Positions 16,616-27,489 of a stretch of 64,000 nucleotides of DNA are shown one piece after another; position 1 is the first letter of the stretch; each line of letters begins with the position of its first letter. The stretch comes from Thermodesulfobacteriota bacterium (GTDB lineage: Bacteria > Desulfobacterota > GWC2-55-46): NCBI GenBank assembly GCA_030583865.1, contig CP129479.1, forward strand, positions 1,570,819-1,634,818, read 5' to 3'. Below the pieces are notes generated by a model. It worked only from the letters and a program-made list of their open reading frames with translations, was not told the DNA's origin and did not search any database. The position numbers were made by a program, and so were the translations under genes.

Positions 16616-17593
16616 CTATCGCGCGACGATACCCGGCGCCTTCCCGCAAAGCTCCATTATGAGCCTCGGGAGCACCGTGGCAGACGGGGCCCTGCCGGAC
16701 TTAAGGTCGGTATCCGCGGCAAGGAGCTTGAGGATCGCCGCCTTCAGCTCCGGCTCGCCAAAGAGCCTGCTCCTCTTCACATAGTCCTCGGCATGCCTGG
16801 GGAAAAGCCCGGCAACCGAGGCTATCCTCGCCGCCGGCGTGCCCTTACGCAAGAGCGCCTTTACCCTGAGGAGCGTCCTCATCTGCCGCGCCACCGCGCC
16901 GAGCACCTTTATCGGCTCCTCGTCCGAGAGCCTCCGGTAGGCCTTCATGGCCTCCTTAAGGTCCTTCCTGCCGATCGCGTCGGAAAGGCCGAAAACAGAC
17001 TCCTCCCCGCACTCAAGGCCCGACTCCTCTATGTCCTTTTCGTCTATGGCTGGCTTGTCGCCTATGAAAAGTATTATCTTGTCGAGCTCGCCTTTTACGT
17101 CACGGAGGCTGTTCCCTGCGATCTCAAGGAGCCTCCTGGCTGCCTCGCCGCTTGTTGACTTTCCCTGCCTCGATGATTCGTCCCGTATCCATTTCAGGAG
17201 CTCGGCATCGCGGAGGCGGTTGCAAGCCTTTAGATACCCTTTCTCCTCGAGCGCCTTTACGAGTTCCGAGCCCTTCTCAAGCTTTGCGGCGTTCGACATG
17301 AAAACGAGGCAGGTCGAGGGCGAGGGGTTTGCCACGTAAGAGGCGAGCCTCTTTTCCTCGGCCGCCTTGATGGCTTCGGCCCCCTTCACGACGACAAGCC
17401 TCCACTCGGCAAAGGCCGGAAGGGTCGAGGCCGTCGAGACAAGCTCTCCGGCATCCAGCCCCTTGCCTTCGAAGGCATGGAAGTTCATGGAGGCGAATGG
17501 GCCTGAAAGTGCCTCTTTTCGTATCTTGGCGAGGCTTTCCTCGACAAGGTAGCCGTCGGTGCCGTAGATGTAGTAGACTGGCTTTAAAGGCAC
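16616..17593 (-). CDS. holA: DNA polymerase III delta subunit
   Basis: 325 residues. Starts MPLKPVYYIYGTDGYLVEE, the nucleotide-loop-like remnant YGTDG near residue 10 typical of HolA, with the three-domain clamp-loader layout and a C-terminal collar domain (LKSGRAPSATVLPRLIME). HolA opens the beta clamp as part of the clamp-loader complex. It directly follows lptE (no gap), the common leuS-lptE-holA order. Confidence 0.92.
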   Translation of the reverse strand: MPLKPVYYIYGTDGYLVEESLAKIRKEALSGPFASMNFHAFEGKGLDAGELVSTASTLPAFAEWRLVVVKGAEAIKAAEEKRLASYVANPSPSTCLVFMSNAAKLEKGSELVKALEEKGYLKACNRLRDAELLKWIRDESSRQGKSTSGEAARRLLEIAGNSLRDVKGELDKIILFIGDKPAIDEKDIEESGLECGEESVFGLSDAIGRKDLKEAMKAYRRLSDEEPIKVLGAVARQMRTLLRVKALLRKGTPAARIASVAGLFPRHAEDYVKRSRLFGEPELKAAILKLLAADTDLKSGRAPSATVLPRLIMELCGKAPGIVAR

Positions 17594-18094
17594 TCAGAAC
17601 CTCACCAGCATGCGTTCTTTTATCAGCCTTGCCGTGTCCCTGGCCAATTTCACCAGGGCCGCTTCCTCCCTGTCCCTGGTCTCCGACGGGCTGGCCGTGT
17701 TTACGGTAAAGTCCTCGAAGTCCGCGACCCCGCTCGCCTGCCAGACGACCTCCCCGGTGGCCCTCCTCTGGATGCGGAGGTCCATTACGACGGTAAGCCT
17801 GTATTCCTGCACCACGTCGCTCCTTGAGAATGACACAGGCGCGATGTTGTACGAGGTTATGGCCCCTTCCATTATGAACGGGGCGTCTTCGGCGATGCTC
17901 ACGGTGGTAAGGAACTCGTTTACGAACGCGGTGGTCACGCTCGATTCGATATCCGGCTTCAGGGTGACATTGGTGAAGACCGGGATCGAGAGGCTCTCGA
18001 CGCCGCCGGGCATATCACCGGCCTTGCCGGTCAGGTGGTAGCCGCAGCCGGAAAGGACGAGAAGGGAGAGGAGAAACGCGAAAAGGGGCCTCAT
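17594..18094 (-). CDS. lptE: LPS-assembly lipoprotein LptE
   Basis: 166 residues with lipoprotein signal [20 protein letters not shown] (lipobox LSGC, Cys17). The mature part has the LptE features: GYHL at the acylated N-terminus, SIPVFTN near 36 and a C-terminal helix. It plugs LptD in the outer membrane and helps deliver LPS. It overlaps the end of leuS by four bases (ATGA). Confidence 0.9.
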   Translation of the reverse strand: MRPLFAFLLSLLVLSGCGYHLTGKAGDMPGGVESLSIPVFTNVTLKPDIESSVTTAFVNEFLTTVSIAEDAPFIMEGAITSYNIAPVSFSRSDVVQEYRLTVVMDLRIQRRATGEVVWQASGVADFEDFTVNTASPSETRDREEAALVKLARDTARLIKERMLVRF

Positions 18095-20685
18095 GCGACC
18101 ACCATGTTCACTATCTTGTCCTTCACGTAGACGAACTTCCTCACTGCCTTCCCTGAAGTAAGCTCAGCTATCTTCTCGTCCCGCATCACAAGCGACCGGA
18201 CCTCTTCCTCAGCCGCGCCCGCTGGTATCATGACCCTTCCCCTCACCTTTCCGTTCACCTGCACGGGTATATCGACCGCCTCCTCCTTGACGGCCTCTTC
18301 GCTCCACACAGGCCACCTGGTCCTGTAGACGGGCTCCGTGTTGCCGAGCCTTTCCCATAGCTCCTCGGAGATATGCGGGGCGAAAGGCGCGAGGAGGAGT
18401 ATAACGGCCTCTACGGCCTCCCTGAAGGCCCTGGCCTCGACCGAATCCGCCCCCTTGCCGTTGAGCGCTGCCTGGAACTGATAGAGCGCGTTCACGAGCT
18501 CCATTATCGCGCTTATGGCCGTATTGAAATGGAACCTCTCCTCTATGTCCTGGGTGACCTTCCTTATCGTCCTGTGAGTTGCCGCGTGGAGCTCCCTTGC
18601 CGCCCCTTCGGCCCTGGAGCCGGGCTGCATGGGCCGGGCCTCTTTCAAGAGCACCATGTTTTCGGCAACGAGCCTCCAAACCCTGTTAAGAAACCTGTAC
18701 GAGCCCTCGACCCCTTCCTCGTTCCAGTCGAGGTCCTTCTCCGGAGGGGCCGCAAAGAGCGAAAAGAGCCTCGTTGTATCCGCCCCGTACCTCCCTATTA
18801 TGCCGTCGGGGTCTATGACGTTCTTCTTGGATTTCGACATCTTCTCGACGGCCCCGGTTATGACGGGCTTCGAACAGAACTTGCACACGCCTCCCGCCGC
18901 CTCCTCGGGGTAGAGGTATCCGTGTTCCGGGCACCTCGTTATCTCCTTGCAGACCATCCCTTGCGTAAGGAGGTTCTTGAATGGCTCGTCAAAGCCGTGG
19001 AGCCCGAGGTCGCGTAGCGCCTTTGTGAAAAAGCGGGCGTAAAGGAGGTGCATCACCGCGTGCTCTATGCCGCCTATGTACTGGTCCACGGGCATCCAGT
19101 ATCGGGCGTCCTCTTTCCTGAAAGGGACCCTGGTTTCCCTTGGCGACACGTACCGGAGGAAGTACCATGACGAATCGACGAAGGTGTCCATCGTGTCGGT
19201 CTCGCGGCGCGCTGTTCCGGCGCAGGAAGGGCATTTGGCGTTGACGAACGACTCAGATGAAGCAAGCGGCGAGAGGCCCTTCCCCGTAAGCGAGACGTCC
19301 TCCGGGAGTACCACCGGGAGCTCTTCATACGGGACCGGGACAGCGCCGCATTTTTCACAGTAGATAATCGGGATGGGGCATCCCCAGTACCTCTGCCTCG
19401 AAATGCCCCAGTCGCGAAGCCTGTAGGTTACCGCCTTTTTCCCCGCCTCTTTCTCCTCGAGGAGGCGCGTTATCGCCTCCTTCGCGTCTTCGCTCTTCAT
19501 CCCGTCGACCTGGCCGGAGTTTACCATTACCCCCGGCTCCACATAGGCCGCATCCATCGCCGCCGGGTCGAGCGCGGATTCGGGCGGGTTTATGACGACC
19601 TTCACCGGCAGGCCGTACTTCTTCGCGAACTCGAAGTCCCTCTGGTCGTGGGCCGGGACGGCCATGACAGCGCCTGTGCCGTACTCCATCAACACGAAAT
19701 TTGCGGCGTATACGGGGACCCTCTCGCCCGTGAGCGGGTTTATGCAGTGCGCGCCGGTAAAGACCCCTTCCTTTTCGACCTCGTCAGGGTTCAGGGCCAT
19801 GCGTTTTGCTTCATTACGTGCCCTTGCGGAGAACCTCTCCACCTCTTCCCGCCTCTCAGGGGCGGTAATCTTAGAAAGGAGCGGGTGGCCTGCCGCGAGA
19901 GACATGAATGTCACGCCAAAGAGGGTATCCGGCCTCGTCGTGAATATCCTTATCGTCTCGTCCGAGCCCTCGACCCTGAAATCAGCCTCTGCCCCGACGG
20001 ATTTGCCTATCCAGTTCCTCTGCATGACGAGCACGCGCTCGGGCCAGCCCGGGAGCTTATACGTATGCTCAAGGAGTTCCTCGGCGTACGCGGTTATCCT
20101 GAAGAACCACTGCTCGAGCTCCCTCGTCTCGACGAGCGTGCCGCACCGCCAGCACCTGCCGTCCTCGACCTGCTCGTTCGCGAGCACTGTCGCGCACTCC
20201 GGGCACCAGTTGACGGACGAGCGCCTCTTGTAGGCGAGCCCCTTCTCAAAGAGCTTGAGGAAAAGCCACTGGTTCCACCTGTAATACTCGGGGGAACATG
20301 TCGCGACCTCCCTGTCCCAGTCGTAAGAGAGGCCCATGCGCTTCAATTGAGCGCGCATGTTGGCGATGTTCTCGTATGTCCACTTAGCGGGGTGTATGCC
20401 GTGCTGGATGGCCGCGTTCTCTGCAGGGAGGCCGAAGGAGTCCCAGCCCATCGGGTGAAGGACGCTCCTGCCTTTCATCATGAGGAACCTGGCGACCACG
20501 TCCCCGATGGAGTAGTTCCTGACATGGCCCATGTGTATCTTCCCTGAAGGATACGGGAACATCTCGAGGACATAGTATTTATCGCCTTCGGCTCCGGCCT
20601 TCCTGAAGGCCCCGCCCTTATCCCATTCGGCCTGCCACCTGGCCTCGACCGACTTGTGGTCATACCTCTCGGACTTCTCTGCCAT
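18091..20685 (-). CDS. leuS: Leucyl-tRNA synthetase
   Basis: 864 residues, full length. The HIGH-type motif is [19 protein letters not shown] near residue 48 and the KMSKS motif is [15 protein letters not shown] near 620; a CP1 editing domain with TTRPDTLFG lies between. A zinc-knuckle-like [13 protein letters not shown] insert is near residue 155. Charges tRNA-Leu in the cytoplasm. First gene of leuS-lptE-holA, divergent from the TlpA-like gene with 184 bases between. Confidence 0.97.
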   Translation of the reverse strand: MAEKSERYDHKSVEARWQAEWDKGGAFRKAGAEGDKYYVLEMFPYPSGKIHMGHVRNYSIGDVVARFLMMKGRSVLHPMGWDSFGLPAENAAIQHGIHPAKWTYENIANMRAQLKRMGLSYDWDREVATCSPEYYRWNQWLFLKLFEKGLAYKRRSSVNWCPECATVLANEQVEDGRCWRCGTLVETRELEQWFFRITAYAEELLEHTYKLPGWPERVLVMQRNWIGKSVGAEADFRVEGSDETIRIFTTRPDTLFGVTFMSLAAGHPLLSKITAPERREEVERFSARARNEAKRMALNPDEVEKEGVFTGAHCINPLTGERVPVYAANFVLMEYGTGAVMAVPAHDQRDFEFAKKYGLPVKVVINPPESALDPAAMDAAYVEPGVMVNSGQVDGMKSEDAKEAITRLLEEKEAGKKAVTYRLRDWGISRQRYWGCPIPIIYCEKCGAVPVPYEELPVVLPEDVSLTGKGLSPLASSESFVNAKCPSCAGTARRETDTMDTFVDSSWYFLRYVSPRETRVPFRKEDARYWMPVDQYIGGIEHAVMHLLYARFFTKALRDLGLHGFDEPFKNLLTQGMVCKEITRCPEHGYLYPEEAAGGVCKFCSKPVITGAVEKMSKSKKNVIDPDGIIGRYGADTTRLFSLFAAPPEKDLDWNEEGVEGSYRFLNRVWRLVAENMVLLKEARPMQPGSRAEGAARELHAATHRTIRKVTQDIEERFHFNTAISAIMELVNALYQFQAALNGKGADSVEARAFREAVEAVILLLAPFAPHISEELWERLGNTEPVYRTRWPVWSEEAVKEEAVDIPVQVNGKVRGRVMIPAGAAEEEVRSLVMRDEKIAELTSGKAVRKFVYVKDKIVNMVVA

Positions 20686-20869
20686 CTGCCCTCTCTTAAG
20701 GTAAAAAACAGGTTTTAAAAAGGTTTTTTTAACATGGAATTATAGCATTTTTCAACGGGAAAGGGTTGAAGGGAATGCGCTTGTTCTTCTATTTTTCACG
20801 GGAGAGCTGCCCTATGCCCTTCCTTTCTCCCGGCCTCTTCTGGTATTATTACATTCCCGGAGGTGTTAT

Positions 20870-21406
20870 TTGAAAAAAATCCTGTTGCTTATCCTTCTGG
20901 CCTTTTTCGCTACGGCCTGCGGCGAAGGGCCCGGCAAAGTGGACGGGAGCCCTTACGAGCCGAGGCTCGCTCAAGGAAGCCCTGCAATTGACTTCCTGCA
21001 CAAAGACATGGACGGGGCCCCGTTCAGGCTTTCGGAGGAAAAGGGCAAGGTGGTAATCCTCTATTTCTGGAGGATGAAATGCGAGGGATGCAAGGAGGAG
21101 CTCAAGTCCCTTGACGGCCTCCAGGGGAAATACCGGGAACGCGGGCTCGTTGTCGCCGCGATCGGGGCGGACTCCATGCACAGCGCGCCGCTTTTCAAGG
21201 TGCGCGGATTCCTCGACAAGGAAGGGTTCGGCTTCACGAATATAAGGGACGAGGACGGCTTCGTGGCTGAGGCGTACAGGGTCATGCGGGCCCCGGAGGC
21301 GTATATCATCGGGAAGGACGGCAGAATCGCCCTCGTGGTCAAGGGCCTCTCCGACTGGACCGGCCCGGAGACGGCTGCCCTCCTCGAAAAACTCCTTTCA
21401 GAGTAG
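20870..21406 (+). CDS. TlpA/ResA-like thioredoxin-fold lipoprotein
   Basis: 178 residues, TTG start preceded by GGAGG eight bases upstream. The signal MKKILLLILLAFFATACG has a lipobox with Cys17. The AhpC/TSA-type core has PAIDFLHKDMDGAPF, then the redox motif in WRMKCEGCKEE (CEGC) and a YIIGKDGRI segment. Such proteins reduce disulfides or assist cytochrome c maturation in the periplasm. It is nine bases upstream of a nitroreductase gene. The CEGC motif is less common than CxPC in TlpA, so the redox partner is unclear. Confidence 0.85.
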   Translation: MKKILLLILLAFFATACGEGPGKVDGSPYEPRLAQGSPAIDFLHKDMDGAPFRLSEEKGKVVILYFWRMKCEGCKEELKSLDGLQGKYRERGLVVAAIGADSMHSAPLFKVRGFLDKEGFGFTNIRDEDGFVAEAYRVMRAPEAYIIGKDGRIALVVKGLSDWTGPETAALLEKLLSE

Positions 21407-21415
21407 AGGTGTCGT

Positions 21416-21928
21416 ATGCTGAATGCCATAAGGAAACGGCGCTCGGTGAGGGCGTATCTCAGGCGCGAGGTCGAGGAGAGGAAATTAAAGGAGGTCCTGA
21501 AGGCCGCCATGTGCGCGCCCACCTCCTGGGGGACGAGGGCATGGGAGTTCGTGGTAGTGAGCGACCCTGAGGCGAAAAAGGCGCTCTCCGCCTCCACCGC
21601 ACACGCCCGCTTCGTGAGGAACGCGCCTGTCGTGGTCGTAATCTGTTATAATATCAAAACGGGAAGGCGCTTCAGGGAGGACTCCTCCATAGCGGCGGAA
21701 CACATACACCTTGAGGCCGTGAACCAGGGGCTGGCCTCCTGCTTCGTGCAGGTCGCCGACGCTGGCGAGCCCCCGGGTAGCGCCGAGCCTTTCGTTAAAA
21801 AACTCCTGGGCATACCCGAAGAATTCAGGGTACAGTGCATGATGCCTCTGGGATACGCCGTAAAAGAACTCGGAGAGCACACCGAAGACGAGTTCGACCC
21901 CGGGAAAATCCACTACGAGAGGTTCTGA
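21416..21928 (+). CDS. Nitroreductase family FMN oxidoreductase
   Basis: 170 residues. Begins MLNAIRKRRSVRAYL with the FMN-phosphate Arg-Arg-Ser-x-Arg signature, then APTSWGTRAWEFVVV and the C-terminal GYAVKE region. Reduces nitro or quinone compounds with NAD(P)H. Likely cotranscribed with the TlpA-like gene. The 183-base gap after it (21929-22111) shows no clear feature. Confidence 0.9.
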   Translation: MLNAIRKRRSVRAYLRREVEERKLKEVLKAAMCAPTSWGTRAWEFVVVSDPEAKKALSASTAHARFVRNAPVVVVICYNIKTGRRFREDSSIAAEHIHLEAVNQGLASCFVQVADAGEPPGSAEPFVKKLLGIPEEFRVQCMMPLGYAVKELGEHTEDEFDPGKIHYERF

Positions 21929-22111
21929 GCATCTCATCAAGGGCGGGCTTATCGGGCTTGGCCGCATGGGCGAGGCCTCGCCGTATCGCTTAATCGCCAC
22001 TATTCGGCTGGCGTCGCAAAGTAGCTCTTTGACGCGGCCAGTATCAAAGGAGGCCGGGGAAGAAGACTTCTCGGCCGTTTGCATCGCGTAAAAAATTTTT
22101 AAGGGTGTCAA

Positions 22112-22480
22112 ATGTCGGAAGCCGCGAAAGATACCATAAGGACAGAGGATTACAGGGAGGAGTTGGATGCCATCCTTGAGAATTACGGCTTCGGGCCTGC
22201 AAACCTCGAGTTTACGGACGTATTCCCCGAGGAGCCGCTCCGGGCCTCCAAATGCCAGAAGATAGCCGGGAAGATATACTTCAAGAGGCTTATTGGCAGC
22301 GCCGAGAAGGAAGCCGCGCTTGCGGAGCTCCGGCTCTTCCCCGGAGATGTGGATGAGCTCAAGGACGACTGGCTCTTCGTGAAACACACGCTTCTAAGGC
22401 ACATCTACTCCATACAGCACCGCTGGCAGCCTGACCATGAATGCGCGAAGTGGGCCTTTTACCACCTTAAGCGCGTTTAA
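22112..22480 (+). CDS. Conserved hypothetical protein
   Basis: 122 residues, start MSEAAKDTIRTEDYREELD with AAGGG upstream. No signal peptide or membrane helix. The C-terminal third is rich in aromatic and His residues (FVKHTLLRHIYSIQHRW, CAKWAFYHLKR) and could bind a metal or cofactor. I do not recognise the family. Confidence 0.65.
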   Translation: MSEAAKDTIRTEDYREELDAILENYGFGPANLEFTDVFPEEPLRASKCQKIAGKIYFKRLIGSAEKEAALAELRLFPGDVDELKDDWLFVKHTLLRHIYSIQHRWQPDHECAKWAFYHLKRV

Positions 22481-22499
22481 AGCCGAAGGCCGTTGAACG

Positions 22500-22780
22500 A
22501 AAGGCAACTCCGCACTACAGCAGCCGTCATTGCGATGGACTTTAGTCCGAAGCGATCTTACTTCTTGCTGAAATAAGATCGCCAGCGCTGAAGCGCTCCG
22601 CCTTGGAAAGCGAGCTGAAAGCCCGACCGAAAGTCAAATCACTCGACTTTGAGGCTAATACCCATCACCGACCCTCTCCGCAAGGAAGGAAGAAACTACT
22701 CAAATCTCCCATCCCCGTGGTTTAATCAGGCGGGAGGGGACACTGGCGAGGGTGACAACAGATTGGGTTTCCAGCAGCCT
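22500..22780. repeat. Composite intergenic repeats (family C and others)
   Basis: The 301-base gap is mostly repeat-like. GTCATTGCGATGGACTTTAG and AAGCGATCTTACTTCTTGCT with a facing AATAAGATCGC make a hairpin of the 'cattgcga...gcgatct' type (family C, other copies near 28848 and 49598). A CTCAAATCTCCCATCCCCGT segment follows, and the end (TTTCCAGCAGCCTGC) resembles the right end of family B. No gene is supported. Confidence 0.55.
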
Positions 22781-22781
22781 G

Positions 22782-23174
22782 CTATCCTATCTCGCCTATT
22801 ATCCTTGCGAGCTTCTCTCGCATCTCCCTAGCGATTATCGCGAGCGCCGGGTTCTCTATCATGGACATGACAACGACCGGGTCGATTGCAGCCACCGTGG
22901 CCCCGCCCTCGTCGTTCTCGTATATTACGATGTGAAACGGCAGGAGGAGCCCCGCCTCGGTCTCGACCGTCACGGCCTTGTGCACGAGCTGCGCGTGGCA
23001 GACGGAGAGGACCCTGTACTTCCTGAATTCCTTCCCGAGCCTCTGCCTGAAGAGGCCCGCCATGTCGAGGTCGTCCATGACGCCGAAGCAGTCCATCTCA
23101 AGGGCCGCGCGCACGCTCTCGACCGCCTGGTCGAAGCCGGAACCGACCTTTTTTGATATGGAATACTTTCCCAT
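22782..23174 (-). CDS. DUF302 domain protein
   Basis: 130 residues, beginning MGKYSISKKVGSGFDQAVES with the DUF302 pattern: an alpha/beta core, CHAQLVHKA near residue 60 and a central PFHIVIYEND strand ending in the AAIDPVVVMSMIENP stretch. No signal peptide. The family's biochemical role is not established; members are often linked to metal or oxidative stress and to sulfur compounds. It ends two bases after the composite repeat. Confidence 0.85.
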   Translation of the reverse strand: MGKYSISKKVGSGFDQAVESVRAALEMDCFGVMDDLDMAGLFRQRLGKEFRKYRVLSVCHAQLVHKAVTVETEAGLLLPFHIVIYENDEGGATVAAIDPVVVMSMIENPALAIIAREMREKLARIIGEIG

Positions 23175-23275
23175 GGCCTCTCTTTAAACTGATTCACACG
23201 GTCTCTTGCGGGTCCATTCGCGGCCAGCCGCCTTCGGACCGCCTGCTCTATGCCAGCCACCTGTCCGATGAGAGG

Positions 23276-23896
23276 TCAATCCAGCGAGAAGAAATCCGGC
23301 GGGAATTCCGGGTCGACTACGAGGCCCTCCATCCTGACGCGCTCGACGAGCCTGCCGCCCGAGTCATAGGCCTCGACCTTGACCGGGAGGCTGGTCTCAT
23401 TGTCGAGCCAGAGCCTGTACAGATTCACCCCGTCCACCTCGCGGCCGCCCCGGCCCCTGACTTCGACGAGCAGGGCGCTTTTTCCGTCCGCTTCCTCTTC
23501 CCGGAGGATGTCGAGGCCCCCGTCCTCCCTCAGCTCGCTTACGTTCTCGAGGAGCGCCCCGATGGAAGACTCGTCCACCGTGTGCCCGCGCGAGCTCCTT
23601 ATGAGCCTGTCTTCAGGCCCGAGGCGCATCTTGAACGACCTGAGGAACCTGAACGGGCGGAGGACGACTTCCCTTTCAACCGGGTCGTAGACGAGGACCG
23701 CCCCCCTGTGCGGCTCCTCGAATTCCATCCTGATATAGCCGGGTTTTTTGTAGTAATACCTGATGACTTCGGTCCTCTCGGACTCGGCCCTGAGAGTGAC
23801 GCTGTAGGCCTCAAGACGCCTGAAGCTCTCAAGGGCGGCATCGACCGGGTCTCCGGCCGAGAGAGCTATGGAAACGGCAAGCAGTCCAAAAAGCAT
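23276..23896 (-). CDS. LolA-like periplasmic protein
   Basis: 206 residues. A short signal (MLFGLLAVSIALSAGDPVDA) is followed by a LolA-type half-barrel: LEAYSVTLRAESER, YYYKKPGYIRMEFEEP, then a C-terminal LWLDNETSLPVKVEAYDSG strand pair typical of outer-membrane lipoprotein-sorting or DUF1571-like proteins. It probably carries a lipophilic ligand in the periplasm. Separate from DUF302 by 101 bases; may be its operon partner. Confidence 0.72.
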   Translation of the reverse strand: MLFGLLAVSIALSAGDPVDAALESFRRLEAYSVTLRAESERTEVIRYYYKKPGYIRMEFEEPHRGAVLVYDPVEREVVLRPFRFLRSFKMRLGPEDRLIRSSRGHTVDESSIGALLENVSELREDGGLDILREEEADGKSALLVEVRGRGGREVDGVNLYRLWLDNETSLPVKVEAYDSGGRLVERVRMEGLVVDPEFPPDFFSLD

Positions 23897-23950
23897 AGGC
23901 GCCCTCGCTTTGGAGGCGCAAAAGGAGCGCAGTCAGGCACGGGGCCGGCG

Positions 23951-24018
23951 GCCCTAAAAATCAGAGATTTTCCCGCTTTTCCCTGAAGGCCGGGACAAAA
24001 TCAATTTTAGAGGCTGCC
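23951..24018. repeat. Deleted copy of repeat family A
   Basis: Only the outer arms remain: TAAAAATCAGAGATTTTCCC followed by GGCCGGGACAAAATCAATTTTAG-type right end and GGCTGCCCC. The central palindrome is lost, leaving about 68 bp. Confidence 0.6.
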
Positions 24019-24071
24019 CCATTCCGTTCTCTTTGGATTATAGCCGTAACCGCGCGGATTGCAAGGCTGGC

Positions 24072-25685
24072 TCAGCCCTTCTCGCGCTCGAGTATCGGGT
24101 AGGCGACGTTTGTAATGTAGGAATTTATGCGCTTGAGGTTCGTAAGGACGTCCAGGTGTATGGCGCTCGTGTCTATGGACTCCTTGAACCCCTTGTGGAG
24201 CCTGTTTATGTGGTTCTGCCTGAACTCCCTTTCGAGCTCGGAGAGCCTCTGCTTGTGCGTGACAAGCCTTCTTGCGAGCTCGAGGTCGCTGCCGGCGAAG
24301 GCGGCGACCCCCATCTCGAAGTCCTCGACCACCCTCCTGTGGAGCTCCTTTATCTCCCTCATGCCCTCGGCCGAAAAGGACAGGCCGCCCTTTATCTTCT
24401 TCCGCGCAAGCTCCATGAGGTTCTTGTCTATCACGTCGCCGATGTTCTCGATGTTGTCGGAGAAGAGCATTATTTCTATCTCCCTCTTTGCCTGCTCATC
24501 GGTCAGGCTCTCCCTTGAAAGCTTCGTCAGGAAAAGCTTCACCTCCCTGTCCAGGAGGTCGACGTCGTCGTCTTTTTCCTGTATCTCCTCAAGGAGGTCC
24601 TGGTCGTCGTACTCGAAGACCCTAATGGATTTCTCGAGCATCTCCTGGACCATGTCCGCGGACCTGAGAGACTCCCTGGACGCCTGCACGAGCGCGAGCG
24701 TCGGTGAGGAAAGGACAATGGGGTCCAGGTACTTGGCCCCGAACTTCGTCGGGCCCTTGGACTCCGGCATGAGCCTGGTAACGAGCCGGGTGAACGGGCC
24801 TGTAAATGGCAGAAAGAGGGCCGCAATCCCTATATTGAAAAAGGTGTGCGCGTTCGCCACCTGCCTGGCCGGGTCGTCAGCCGAGGCCCCGACGAGCATG
24901 GCGAAAAAATCGAGGAAAGGGAGGACTATGACGACGCCGAGCGCCTTGAAGAGCGTGTGCGCGAGCGCGACCCTTTTTGCCTCCACACCCGCCCCTATGG
25001 AGGAGATTACGGCTGTGAAGGTGGTGCCAATGTTCGCGCCGAGGACTATCGGCACCGCGGCCTCGAGCGAAAGAAGCCCCGAGAGCGCGGCAGTGAGCGC
25101 TATTCCGAGGGTGGCGGCGCTGCTCTGGAAAAGGGCCGTAAGGAGCGCGGAGACGATTATCCCGGCAAAGGGGTCCCTGCTCAAGCCCACCAGGAATTCC
25201 CTGAAGAGCGGGTTTGCCGACACCGGCTCGAAGGTCTCGATGAGTATCTTGAGGGCGAAAAACACGAGGCCGAAACCCAGCACCGCCTGGCCGATGTCTT
25301 TCCACCTCCCCCTGCCGAGCGAGGTCATTACTACGCCGAGCCCGATTACGCCTATGGCGTAGTCGTACACCTTGAACGCTATCACCTGGACGGTAATGGT
25401 CGTCCCTATGTCTGCGCCGAGGATAACGCCCATCGTCTGGCCGAGGGTCATGAGCCCCGAGCCCACGAAACCCACGAGCATGACCGTCGTCGCGCTCGAG
25501 CTCTGGAGGAGGGCCGTTATGGCCGCGCCCACGCCCACGCCCTTCAAGCGGTTATCGGTGGCCGTAAGTAGAAAGCCCCTTAGCTTGGCCCCGGCGGTCC
25601 TCTGCAGCCCGTCTCCGGCAAGCCTCATCCCGAAGAGGAGCAGAGCTATGCCGCCGAAGAGGCTGAGTATCAATATGGTAGTCAC
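24072..25685 (-). CDS. Na+/phosphate symporter with PhoU-like domain
   Basis: 537 residues. Eight to ten membrane helices with the two inverted Na/Pi motifs, ITALLQSSSATTVMLVGFV near residue 57 and ALLTALFQSSAATLGIALTA near 185, then a cytoplasmic helical PhoU-type domain (residues 340-530). This is the NptA/YjbB architecture for sodium-driven phosphate transport or phosphate homeostasis. Monocistronic, on the minus strand. Confidence 0.93.
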   Translation of the reverse strand: MTTILILSLFGGIALLLFGMRLAGDGLQRTAGAKLRGFLLTATDNRLKGVGVGAAITALLQSSSATTVMLVGFVGSGLMTLGQTMGVILGADIGTTITVQVIAFKVYDYAIGVIGLGVVMTSLGRGRWKDIGQAVLGFGLVFFALKILIETFEPVSANPLFREFLVGLSRDPFAGIIVSALLTALFQSSAATLGIALTAALSGLLSLEAAVPIVLGANIGTTFTAVISSIGAGVEAKRVALAHTLFKALGVVIVLPFLDFFAMLVGASADDPARQVANAHTFFNIGIAALFLPFTGPFTRLVTRLMPESKGPTKFGAKYLDPIVLSSPTLALVQASRESLRSADMVQEMLEKSIRVFEYDDQDLLEEIQEKDDDVDLLDREVKLFLTKLSRESLTDEQAKREIEIMLFSDNIENIGDVIDKNLMELARKKIKGGLSFSAEGMREIKELHRRVVEDFEMGVAAFAGSDLELARRLVTHKQRLSELEREFRQNHINRLHKGFKESIDTSAIHLDVLTNLKRINSYITNVAYPILEREKG

Positions 25686-25814
25686 GGTTTTAAATGAACC
25701 CTTTGAAAAAATGGCAGGTTTTTTATTAAGGCAAAGCTACTCAATCTTATCGCCGTATGGCTGTGCGCGCAAGGGTTTTCACGGGTTCTGCGAAGGCATG
25801 GTACCTGATTTGCC

Positions 25815-25842
25815 TTGCAATTTTTCAAACTAAAAGTATAAT
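25815..25842 (+). promoter_or_regulatory. Sigma-70-type promoter of eno
   Basis: TTGCAA (25815-25820) and TATAAT (25837-25842) are separated by 16 bases, about 90 bases upstream of the enolase start. Confidence 0.65.
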
Positions 25843-25892
25843 TACGGCACGCTTGGATAGGGCTCCCGGGCCGTATCCACGCCTTTGCTTGA

Positions 25893-27221
<1,329 letters not shown>

Positions 27222-27489
27222 ATCACGCAGCAGGCGGGACCCGGGCCGAAGAGATCCGTTCCGCCTTTATTCCGGTTTGCCCCCGCGTTATGTTATAATC
27301 TCTTCAGCGGCCCGGATAACCCATCGTTATCTCTGCCGTTTTCAGCCAAACCTTGGACCGGTCCAATCCTGCCAAGGCCCTAGTAGCGAAAAAGAGTCCT
27401 GCGGGTTCCCAGGATAACCCGGCTTATCGGCAGAAACGCTTCCATGATTGCCGGCGGCTCCTTTCGTCAACACCCAACCAGGAGGTTTT

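Noticed and set aside
20700..20869. T-box leader before leuS
   Set aside because: No AGGGTGGNACCGCG-type T-box and no specifier arm were found; only AT-rich promoter-like sequence.
21929..22111. Short gene with a LIGLGRMGEA-type motif
   Set aside because: It reads like a repeat-derived frame, has no start with a ribosome site and ends after about 50 codons.
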